From Conidiobolus incongruus B7586 (Eukaryota; Entomophthoromycota; Entomophthoromycetes; Entomophthorales; Conidiobolaceae): DNA of 21,628 nt. Below the pieces are notes generated by a model. That model searched no databases and had not been told where the DNA came from. It saw only the letters and a program-made list of their open reading frames with translations. Both the position numbers and the translations under genes were made by a program. Position 1 is the first letter of the stretch; each line of letters starts with the position of its first letter. Positions 10,563 to 19,468 of this stretch are shown here, in pieces. Location: NCBI GenBank assembly GCA_000697335.1, contig JNEM01011488.1:1-21628 (forward strand), read 5' to 3'.

Positions 10563-12299
10563 ATGATGCTATCGTGTGATAAATGCCGAACGTCTAAGAA
10601 AAAATGCAGTAGGGATCAACCTTGTCAGCGGTGTAAGGAGAAGGGCTTCGAGTGTACGTATAATGCAGTCACCAACAACGCCCTAATGCTACCCAAGACA
10701 AGTGCTATGGAGAAGAGGTTAGAAGAGTTAGAAAATTTGTTAAAAAAGTATATTCAATCCACTAATAGTATCGATATTAACCTGAATAATATTTATTCCA
10801 ATAAGTATAATCTCAAAAGAGGCATCAGGCAACTGTCATCGTCCAATTTTGATTTTTTACATAGTGGTATTTATTCCGATACGCTAGTTAAAAAGTATAC
10901 TTATAAGGATGAACAAATATCGGCTAAAGACCTCAAGTTATATTTTGATACTTATGTTACCAACTTTCACTCATGTTATCCATTTATTAATTTAAAGCAC
11001 CTTAGACTGTTATTAAAGCTCAAACCTTTAGAAACGCCAATCCTCTATGTCATATACTGTATCGGTCAATTCATATTATTTAGAAAAGAGAAAGTTGTAC
11101 CATTTCCCAAACTTGAAGATAACTATTTTTATAAATTTGCCAAGTATCTATTAAAAACTTATAACCAAACAGGATCTCTGTTGAATGTACAATCACTAAT
11201 TCTTTTGGCCGATTTGGAATTACAACACGGTCTTTGTACTGAGTGTGGATTTCACAACGTGCAAGCAATTCGTAAATTACAGATGGAAGGAGTGTATAGT
11301 AGCCCTGAGACCAAGTACACCGCCTCCACTCTGATGGTTCAAAGGGAAAGAGAGGCTACTTGGGTGATGACGAAAAGAGTGGATGGATTTTGTGCCAGCG
11401 CCACCGAAACTCCGTATACTGTCAAAGTGTATCGAGAAGATTTGAATATATCAATTGATCAATACGAGAGTTATTTGCTGATTAATTCCATAACCAAAAA
11501 GTTCAATCGAAGTAAGTTCAATTTGACTGATGAGGAGTTGTACCAATACTCATCATACCTTGCAATGGAGCTGTACTGCTTCAGTATCTATCAGCTTTAC
11601 ACCACCAAGAAGTTTAAAAAGGCGGTAAAAGAGTTTGATTCTTTGGATAAGGAGAGCTTCGTTATCGAAGGGATGGATTTACTCGAAAGTTTAAAACTAT
11701 TTCCTCTTTATGGCATAGACGGTAACACTTTTAACGAGAAATTTAGTATTGACCATCCCCAATTCAATATTCACTTCTCCAACTTTATACTATTTCAATT
11801 CGAAGCAATTGGAGTGTACTCAATGTTTATAGAATATCTTAAAGGCGTCAAGCAATACAACTATCCATCACCACCTATGTTCGATTCTTGCCTTGAATTA
11901 AGTGACTACGAAAATTTAATGTATCAGCATGCTCAAAACCTCATCCAAGTATTCTACCCATCTGATCTCCAACGCAAACTCTATATTGACGAGTTGCTGA
12001 CAGTTGACTACGTATTCATAATTCCTCATTTCTATATCTCCAAATTCCAAATTGAAAAGTACTCCCAGCTCAGCGAATCCATCATCTTAGACAAACTCGA
12101 CCAGTGGCCATGTCTTGGACGCATCTTTTGCATTGAAAACAAGTGTAAGAAAAATATCTTCAAGGATGAAGATAAGATTACGACATTGAATTCGTCATCA
12201 AGTGATGATGATTCATCCCTATCGCCTAAAACCTCGGGATTGTCCCTAACCACTAGTGACAAATTGCAATTTTTTGAAGCTATTCATGCTAGAATGTAA
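10563..12299 (+). CDS. TF1: Zn(II)2Cys6 zinc-cluster transcription factor, intact
   Basis: A 578-residue, intronless nuclear DNA-binding regulator. Six cysteines at residues 5, 8, 15, 21, 24 and 31 give CX2CX6CX5CX2CX6C, the fungal binuclear zinc cluster, with a basic loop (RTSKKK) between the second and third. Family members bind CGG-type half sites, often as dimers. A short predicted coiled coil (about residues 47-67, EKRLEELENLLKKY) would serve dimerisation. Residues about 130-470 resemble the fungal-specific regulatory middle region, with PFINLKHLRLL and PILYVIYCIGQFILF near its start. The C-terminus has an acidic, Ser-rich stretch (about 537-560) that could be an activation region. The second codon is also ATG; I keep the first because paralogue P1 begins with the same pair. 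Target genes cannot be told. It is the only intact member of a local family of four. Confidence 0.95.
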   Translation: MMLSCDKCRTSKKKCSRDQPCQRCKEKGFECTYNAVTNNALMLPKTSAMEKRLEELENLLKKYIQSTNSIDINLNNIYSNKYNLKRGIRQLSSSNFDFLHSGIYSDTLVKKYTYKDEQISAKDLKLYFDTYVTNFHSCYPFINLKHLRLLLKLKPLETPILYVIYCIGQFILFRKEKVVPFPKLEDNYFYKFAKYLLKTYNQTGSLLNVQSLILLADLELQHGLCTECGFHNVQAIRKLQMEGVYSSPETKYTASTLMVQREREATWVMTKRVDGFCASATETPYTVKVYREDLNISIDQYESYLLINSITKKFNRSKFNLTDEELYQYSSYLAMELYCFSIYQLYTTKKFKKAVKEFDSLDKESFVIEGMDLLESLKLFPLYGIDGNTFNEKFSIDHPQFNIHFSNFILFQFEAIGVYSMFIEYLKGVKQYNYPSPPMFDSCLELSDYENLMYQHAQNLIQVFYPSDLQRKLYIDELLTVDYVFIIPHFYISKFQIEKYSQLSESIILDKLDQWPCLGRIFCIENKCKKNIFKDEDKITTLNSSSSDDDSSLSPKTSGLSLTTSDKLQFFEAIHARM

Positions 12300-13010
12300 T
12301 ATTCTTATATTAAATTATTTAAGTTTTTTGTATATTTTCCTTTGTATTAAATCCTTCAATTATTATTTTAATTATTACTGTACTAAATTTAAATTATTCA
12401 ACTATAAAAGTCTATTAAATATCCTATAAATTATGAAATACACAATAATTTTAACAATGGTTGCATTTCAAAATTAGGCCTCTATCTCGATTTGATATTA
12501 AGCCAATACTATTTGTCAGGTTATGATTAGATGATGTTCTCTGTTAGATTTTAGCTGAATCAACTATTTAAACCCAGGAATGATAAAGAGAGTTAAAGAG
12601 AGTTAAAGAGCAGCATTAATAAATAATTTACTTAATTTTATTACAACTACATTTCTAACTACAATCTTTATTTACTAAACTTATTGTAAAAATCAACAAC
12701 TTTTGAGCTTGGTTGAATATATTTGACATGAATATAAATTACAGATTCTAATTAATTTTAATTTTAATTAGATAAATCAAATCTACCTGGATAAAATATA
12801 TCACTAACAAAATATCTACCAAAATTTGAAGGACTTCTATCTTTTATTATCACTATTTATTCATTTAATTTTTTGTTTTGGTGTATTTAAAATCTTGATA
12901 AAATCAAATTAATAAAATTACCTAATTCGGTACCTTTTTTAAAATAAATTTGTTTCTAAATTTAGAAATCTGGATACAATTCTTAAAATTTTTGAAGATT
13001 TTGATTTTAA
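12300..13010. other. TF1 3' flank and AT-rich spacer
   Basis: It holds the 3' end region of TF1 and a short tandem repeat at 12585-12610. I see no gene, RNA or transposon end. Confidence 0.5.
12585..12610 (+). repeat. Short tandem repeat of AGTTAAAGAG
   Basis: Two perfect 10-bp units preceded by a partial unit (AAAGAG). No associated gene. Confidence 0.7.
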
Positions 13011-13015
13011 AATAT

Positions 13016-13348
13016 TGTCACGAAACAGGTGACTCCCTTCTACCCAAGTGTATTTATATCAACCTAATGTCGAAGTCATTTCCCCCTCGCATACCATCTG
13101 CTCCCATTCCATCTTTTAATTAACCGATGATGCAAGTCACCGGAGAATCTTATGAATCGCTTTACCCAACTCACTCTATATAAAACCCGGAATTAGAGCT
13201 ATCCTCAACAGGAGGAGTTCGATCTGGGTCCTCCCAGCTACCTGCCTTAAATCAATAAACCCCTTATCTCTCTAAAACTTACCTGGAATTCCCCAGATCT
13301 CTTTATTTTATCTTAACTACTCTAGACACGGCTTTCCCAAGATGCGTT
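13016..13348 (+). mobile_element. Fossil solo LTR of an LTR retrotransposon, possibly Ty3-type
   Basis: A GC-richer block of about 333 bp beginning TGTCACG, a start common in Ty3-type LTRs. It has a TATA-like box in CTATATAAAACC near 13186-13197, a GGAGGA/TCCTCC hairpin just downstream, and a polyadenylation-like CAATAAAC near 13252. This order is what an LTR with promoter and poly(A) signals shows. The pentamer AATAT lies on both sides (13011-13015 and 13349-13353) and may be the target duplication, but AATAT is common here and the right end is not certain. No internal coding region or second LTR is visible, so it reads as a solo LTR left by recombination. It is old and not functional as an element. 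Confidence 0.55.
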
Positions 13349-13483
13349 AATATAAACATAACCTTTTTTTAACAGATCCATCATTGAAGAACATGTGTTA
13401 GTTTTTCCACTGGCAAATAAATCTATATTAAACTTACCAAATATGGTGGTACATAGAGTTTTACATTGTTCTTTCAAATTCAA

Positions 13484-13554
13484 AATGGATTAATAATTAT
13501 AATTATAATTATAATCATATTAATATTTGAAATTAGATCAGTTATTAATCCATT
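13484..13554. repeat. 13-bp perfect inverted repeat around an ATAATT microsatellite
   Basis: Arms AATGGATTAATAA (13484-13496) and TTATTAATCCATT (13542-13554) are exact reverse complements. The 45-bp interior contains a run of TAATTA-type units. It could be a small fold-back element or a cruciform-prone site. It ends where the coding-like island begins. Confidence 0.6.
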
Positions 13555-13565
13555 CACTTGGCTCA

Positions 13566-13990
13566 TGGAATGGTATCTGTTTTACATAATATCGGGTACT
13601 AGTGAATAGCTTTACTTTTACGATAATGAATCGCCTTCTTAGAACTCAAGCACCCACTTACCTTATATTCTGGAATGGTTTTTGTTTACTTTTGTAAACT
13701 AGATCGTTGTCAACTACCTCTGAGATCCGCCAATGATGAGTTGAAGAATTCACCACGAGGTCATCGCATTGATGTATAAGGATTCCCCAATTCATTAGTA
13801 GACGCAAGCGCAATATCCAACGATTACCTCCCGTAGTTAACCAAGCTCCTCGCCAGCTAACCATTACACATAGCAGGGCAAATACTAATCCGAATACTGA
13901 TGTCTGGGATGACTCTACAAGTGGAACTTCTTTGAATTTTGCAGGAGGGAAAATAAAACGTAACAGTACATTTGTAATAGTTAATTAATC
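13566..13990. other. GC-richer coding-like island, probably a broken host gene; strand uncertain
   Basis: This block has clearly more G and C than its flanks. On the plus strand one frame from the ATG at 13626 to the TAA at 13986-13988 (121 codons) reads like the C-terminus of a protein. It has a hydrophobic segment (TYLIFWNGFCLLL), then a basic, Ser/Thr-rich tail (FISRRKRNIQRLPPVV; NTDVWDDSTSGTS), interrupted by four in-frame stops. On the minus strand a frame of about 110 codons is fully open to 13658. It contains a possible membrane segment (SVFGLVFALLCVMVSW) and is followed by AG/GTAAGT, which fits a splice donor. I cannot recognise a family on either strand. I slightly favour a decayed plus-strand membrane-protein tail. 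Confidence 0.35.
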
Positions 13991-14054
13991 TAAATAAAAT
14001 ATTATAACTCTGAGGAAACTATTTATTGATACTTAGATCTGTTAAAGGAATGAC

Positions 14055-14079
14055 CAGAATAGCTGGATGAGCTATTCTG
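14055..14079. repeat. 10-bp perfect inverted repeat (hairpin)
   Basis: Arms CAGAATAGCT (14055-14064) and AGCTATTCTG (14070-14079) flank a five-base loop. This is an unusually strong hairpin for AT-rich spacer, about 70 bases past the end of the coding-like island. It could be a 3' processing or termination structure of that former gene; this is a guess. Confidence 0.6.
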
Positions 14080-14244
14080 ATGTGTTCTCTTATACTTCTT
14101 TTGTCCTTCTTTGTCTTTTGTCATGTAGTGATTGTTTCAGGGAGAGTGGGACTTAAATGTTTCTACTATACCTTATTTTAGGTAATGTCACATTGACTAG
14201 TGATAATCATTTGATATAATCAATGATTTAGTTAATAGTTTGTA

Positions 14245-15553
14245 TTACTCTGTATTTTTAATAATGGGAATTTTTTGCAATTAAAAATAAATAAACATTT
14301 GAATATATGATATATAAAAATAAATATATAATATAAATTTAATAGTTTCTTTTATTATTAATAACTTTTTGCTATACTTTTAACAAACTTCTAACACCTA
14401 AAAAATAGTTCTTTTTATTAAAGACTGAAATTTAATGTTTTACAAACTAATTAAATTTTCCTGTAGAAATTTTCTTTCCTATAAGCTGGTTTTTTAATTG
14501 CCTAAAGCAATTATAATCACATAGGTTATAATCAAAGGAATATACTAGATGTAGTAGTTTTTTCTAGTTATTTTTAATTAGAAAGTTTTTTACAGCTTTA
14601 GATTTATATATTTTACAATTATCATGCAAAATAATAGGTTTTTTCAAATTATATTGAGAACACTAATTAGAAATACTTTTATTTAAAAAAACAATATATA
14701 ATTTACTATTAATTAATTTTCCTTCAGGAACTAAATAAGAATAACATATACTATTATAATCTATTATAATAATTAATATTTGTTTATTAACAAAATATTT
14801 ATTTAAAGGGATTTATAAAAAAGGTTGATTTAATTTAATCTAGCATTTTAATTTGTGTTTTAGTAAAGGATTATACATAAAGATTTAAAATTAATTAATT
14901 ATAATTATTTACTATAAAAGTTTAAGCTTCTAGTAATATTTTAATAGGTTTTGTTTAATAATAGCTACTCTAGTTTTTTTTAAGTTTTAGTTAAATTATA
15001 AGGTATTTAATTTATATTTTTATTTATTAATTTTAGTTTAAACTTTAAAATATATAAAATACTTGTAAAACAAATATTAAAGTACTTATATAATTCTTTA
15101 GCTGAAATAAAAAAGTACTTTTTAATATATTTTTTCACTCTATTTACAATTGAAAGAATAACAATTAAAGTTAGTTTTCTAGATTTTAACAGGTTTTAAA
15201 TAGTTTTTTTTAGTTTTAAAGTAATTTACCTAGTGATAAATTGTTGATTTAGATAATACTTTATTACTAAAAGCTGCTTGTAAATTTTGAATAATTTTAA
15301 AAGGTTTATGGTTAAGTTTTACTAATACCAAAATAAAAAACTTTTGATGATTACTATTTAGTTTAAACATAACTAAATTAAACAACCAATTTTAAAAAGT
15401 TAATTTTTTAATCAAAAAAACTAATATATATATATATATATTAAAAATATATAATTTCCTATTAACTTTATATATATTTATTTATTTCAAACTAATAATA
15501 TGTTTGAAAAATCAGAAATTAAAAAATTTCCCATTATTTCAAATTCAAGGTAA
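14245..15553 (-). mobile_element. Mar4: full-length mariner transposon with TA target duplication
   Basis: The element is 1309 bp, flanked by TA at 14243-14244 and 15554-15555. The terminal repeats start TTACTCTG on the left and, read inward on the other strand, TTACCTTG on the right. Both lead into AATAATGGGAA. It is the nearest relative of Mar6, and most differences are A or T here where Mar6 has G or C. Confidence 0.92.
14339..15370 (-). pseudogene. Mar4 mariner transposase, inactivated
   Basis: Minus-strand frame from the ATG at 15370 to the TAA at 14339, 1032 bp or 344 codons, within one codon of the 345 in Mar2 and Mar6. It contains several in-frame stops, some at the same sites as in Mar6: the Trp before the PHLVYS region, the FN-Trp-FV site and the Trp near the C-terminus. 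It also has extra ones, such as a Gln-to-stop shortly after the FN-Trp-FV site. The DD34D neighbourhood (SPDYNLCDYN in Mar6) is still recognisable, with the Pro before the Asp changed to Leu. Confidence 0.8.
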
Positions 15554-15555
15554 TA

Positions 15556-16239
15556 ACATGGAATTAGGAAGTTCAAAACTTATGCCTTTGAAATTTTATT
15601 TGTGAAGAATTTCAAACAATTATTATTAGTCACAGTTAATAAAAAATAAATAATTCCATAAAATTATTAATTTACATCAATTAGCTTTAACTCATATTTA
15701 AAGTATTTGGCTGAAATTAATAATATTTTATCATCATAGAGATTGAAAATATTTAATATTGAAAGTATATTTATCAATAAAAATATTAGAATTTGAAATG
15801 AATGATGTTTTGCTTTTGTATAATAATCTAGACTATTTTAAGACAGTAAATAATAAGATTTTAATATTTTCTTCTGGATTATTGTCATTAGTTTTTAATG
15901 CTCTTGTGAAAAAGAATAACATTATATAAAAACATAAAATAAGCAACTATATTAATATAAAGACTGAATAGAAAAATTTCATATCTATCATTTTTTGACT
16001 AGTTCAATATATTAAAAATTTATCCATATATTATTTCAAATGGATTACATATTAAGTTACTGGAATTTGATTAATTTATTAAATATATTTAACCATCTTA
16101 ATTTAGTTGTTTTGACTTTCTTTTCTAGACAGTCCAAATCAAACACTTGGTTCAATTCTGTAAATATTATGAATGTCATCCAATCACTTTACATTAAACA
16201 CTGATTCCAATTCCCAATACCCATATAATCTTGGCAAAC
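15556..16239. other. AT-rich spacer between Mar4 and P3
   Basis: No gene or RNA is evident. Near the P3 end three CCAAT pentamers lie at 16180-16184, 16207-16211 and 16214-16218. They may be the remains of a P3 promoter, since TF1 also has three CCAATs upstream. Confidence 0.45.
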
Positions 16240-17760
16240 AAGAAGGAAATAGTTTTAAAAGAACCAAAGGGGTATCTAGAAAGGGACAGACATAGATTAA
16301 ATTTACCATGTTAACAGAGATGTATAATTATGTGAAATATGAACATGATATTAACTTCGATTTTAGGGAAAACTACCATAAGTTACTCAAATTTCCTTTG
16401 TCCGATGATTTTTGAAACATATATCAACTGGTCAAAGTTGAACCAATCACTTACCGTTCGTAAACTCATATATACGAATACATGTGAATAGCCAGACTGT
16501 GGAGTTAAAAATAGATTTAGAGGCTTTTCTCGAGATCATCTACTGAACATTTCCTTTTTTAACTTATAACATATGAAATTACCATTTAAACTATGACCTC
16601 TACACACTCCAATTCTTTAATTATTTATATGATGAGACAGTGCATTTTATTGAAGAATAGAAATTTTGCATCTCTCACAAATTTAATAGATTTATTTTTA
16701 TAATTTCATACTGTATTTTATTATCATGAAAAATCATCATAGTAGCTTAATGAATATTCAGACTTTCGTACTATTGGCTCAATTGGAGCTTCAGTTGGTC
16801 CTGTTTACCAAAGATGGTCTTCATGTCACTCATGCTACTAAAAAGATGCGGATGATGGAGATTGATAAAATGAATTAAACGTCGCCTACTCCAACTAAAT
16901 TGATGATAAATAGGAAAAATGAAGCTACTGGAACTATGGCCAAACTCGTGGACACTTATATATATATATATATATATATATATCTAGAATTAAACAGATG
17001 TCCAACGCAGTTCATTCGAGGCAGAAAGACTAGAATATCGAAGCAGATCAATACAATGTTTACCTTTTAATCAAGCATATTGTCTCGAATTCCAGTCATC
17101 ATAACTTTAAAATTTCCGATTTAGAATTAGGCCAATACCAAGGGTATTTTGGTATGGAGTTATATTCATTTAGCGTATTATTGTCAAATGGAATTACAAA
17201 CTTCAAGAAAACTATTCGTGAGGTGGAGGTTCTGGTCGAAGATAACTTCATCCAAGACTAGGAAATTCTGAAGGAATATGCCGTTGATCAACCTATGGCA
17301 ACACTCAATGGATTGAAATTCCTTGAACTTTATTCCTTAGATCATCCTCAGTACAACATCTATCTCGTGAATTTCATCATGCTTCAAATTTCAGTCTATT
17401 AGCATTATGGAACTAACTGTTGGTTTTTAGAGCGTATGGCACAGTATAGCTACCCATTGCCATTTCCTTATTCTCAGATGCAGGGTATTGAGACCTATTA
17501 CAAGATCAGGGACAAAAAATTACAAAATCTAATCTAAGCATTCTTTCCCGAGTGCCCTAAGCGCAAACACTAACTGGGAGATATGAGAAATGTCGACTTC
17601 ATCCGCCTCATGCCACACTTCTACATCTACAAGTATGGCAACAAGAACCACAAGAGCATGAATTTCGAAAGTGTGCTGAGTGCTTTAGAATTCTAGCCAT
17701 GTATAAAGATGATCACATACATATCACTTCAGGAAGGTAAAAACCCATGAAAATCCAGAT
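16240..17760 (+). pseudogene. P3: dead paralogue of the Zn(II)2Cys6 transcription factor TF1
   Basis: A broken host gene collinear with TF1. The start is approximate. The zinc-cluster part is badly eroded, with only a Pro-Cys, stop, Gln-Arg-Cys trace at 16306-16323. Matching blocks follow: HMKLPFKL near 16571 against HLRLLLKL; SLMNIQTFVLLAQLELQ near 16744 against SLLNVQSLILLADLELQ; DQYNVYLLIKHI near 17047 against DQYESYLLINSI; YFGMELYSFS against YLAMELYCFS; LDHPQYNIYLVNFIMLQ against IDHPQFNIHFSNFILFQ; PHFYIYKYG near 17612. Stops include a TAA at a Gln site of TF1 (NLI-stop-AFF) and a TAG at a Trp site (EF-stop-PCIK against DQWPCLG). The 17,000-17,700 part is well kept, while the N-terminal third is far more eroded. 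A TA microsatellite lengthens the frame after the VD motif. Mar5 sits 60 bp downstream. Confidence 0.87.
16957..16982. repeat. (TA)13 microsatellite inside P3
   Basis: Thirteen TA units within the P3 reading frame, where they would read as alternating Tyr-Ile. Compared with TF1, the segment from VD to DQY is about eight codons longer, so the run is an expansion after or during loss of function. Confidence 0.9.
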
Positions 17761-17819
17761 ATTTAGTTTGATAAAGTTTTTAACTCTATTCAGGAGCTTA
17801 GTGATGACTATTTTAGTTA

Positions 17820-19054
17820 TTACTCTATATTTTAAATAATGAGAATTTTTTGCAATTGAAAAAAAATAAAAGTTTTAATATATAACTTATAAAAATAGAC
17901 TATAATATAAGATTAATATTCTTTTTTATTATTATTAACATTTTGTTATATATTTAACAAAGTTCTATCACTTAAAAAATAGTTCTTTTTATTAAAAACT
18001 GATATTTGATATTTCACAAATTAATTCAATTTTCCTGCAATTATTTTATGCTAGTTTTTTAATTGATTAAAACATTTATTATCATATAGGTTATAGTCTA
18101 AGGAATACACAAGATATGTTAGTTTTTTTCTACTTATTTTTAATTAGAAAATTTTATATATCTTTATATATTTTATAATTATCATACAAAGTAATAAGTT
18201 TTCTTAAATTATATTATAAACAATAGTTAAAAAGTGTTTTATTTAAAAAAGAAATATAATTTATTATTAATTAATTTCCTTTAAGAATTAAATAAAAACA
18301 CTTATAAGATCATAATTTATTATAATAATTAATATTTATTTATTAATGAAATATTTATTTAAAAGAATTTATTAAAGAGGTTTATTTAATTTAATCTAAT
18401 ATTTTGATTTATATATTAATAAAAAATTATATATAAAAATTTAAAATTTATTAATTATAATCATTTATTATAAAGTTTTAATTTTTAGTTATATTTTAAT
18501 AAATATTATTTAATAATAGCTATTTTAATTTCTTTAAATTTAGTTACAAAAATATATATTAAGTTATTATTAATTAATTTAAATTTAAATTTAAACTATA
18601 ATATATATAAATCATTTATATAACTAATATTAAAATATTTTGACAATCCTTTAGATAAAATAAAAAGATGTCTTTTAAAATATTATTGAACTTCTATTAA
18701 AATTTAATTCTAATAGTTGAAATTAATTTTTTAAATTATAATAGGTTTTAAATAATTTTTCTCATAATTTGAAAATGTTTTATTTAATAATAAATAATTA
18801 ATTTTTTATTATATTTTCTAAAATTTTTTAAAAGTTTATGGTTAAGTTTGATAAATATTATTTTATTTAATTATAAATATAATAAAAATTGAATTTTATT
18901 AAATAAATTTTTTAATCAAATGAATTATTATTTATTTATAATTTGAAACTATATATTTTCTTATATAATTTATATATTTTTTTTTATTTAAAATTAGAAA
19001 TATTTTAAAAAATCAAAAATTAAAAAATTTCCTATTAATTAGATTTTACGGTAA
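17820..19054 (-). mobile_element. Mar5: decayed mariner transposon just downstream of P3
   Basis: The element is 1235 bp, flanked by TA at 17818-17819 and 19055-19056. The left end reads TTACTCTATATTTTAAATAA, close to Mar4 and Mar6. The right end (ACGGTAA) corresponds to AAGGTAA. It has more substitutions and is about 70 bp shorter than Mar4 and Mar6, so small deletions have accumulated. The transposase frame is not continuous. It is intermediate in decay between Mar4 and Mar3. Confidence 0.85.
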
Positions 19055-19056
19055 TA

Positions 19057-19466
19057 TTTTAATAATTATTTTTTTTTCATAATATTTTATCTTTAATTAT
19101 GATTATGTCATTCATATTAATTACATACCTTATATATATATTTATTAATATTCTAATTAATTTTAAATATTTAAATTATAGTATATTATTATTTAAAATT
19201 TTAATATATTCTTTACTTACTTATAAAATTATTATATTAACTTATTATATTTATATTTAAGAAATATTAATATCAGATATAGTATTTAAGTATTTATCCT
19301 TATTTTATAATTAATAATCATATATTAGGTCTTTATTTTATAATATTATTTATAATTATATATTGGAAAAATACTAATATAAATAAAATTATTTTATATT
19401 TCATAATTTTATTTCAAAAATTACTAATTTAATTCTTTTATAATTTAAAAAGATTTATTAATTTAA
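19057..19466. other. AT-rich spacer between Mar5 and Mar6
   Basis: About 410 bp of extremely AT-rich sequence; nothing recognised. Confidence 0.6.
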
Positions 19467-19468
19467 TA

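Noticed and set aside
11080-11268. Minus-strand open frame inside TF1
   Set aside because: Antisense to well-supported TF1 coding sequence.
12032-12262. Minus-strand open frame in the 3' part of TF1
   Set aside because: Antisense to TF1; the Ser/Asp-rich plus-strand reading explains it.
13211-13234. GGAGGA/TCCTCC hairpin with GTTCGAT-like loop, considered as part of a tRNA
   Set aside because: The arms and loop do not fit a cloverleaf, and the position downstream of the TATA-like box fits the leader part of the LTR fossil.
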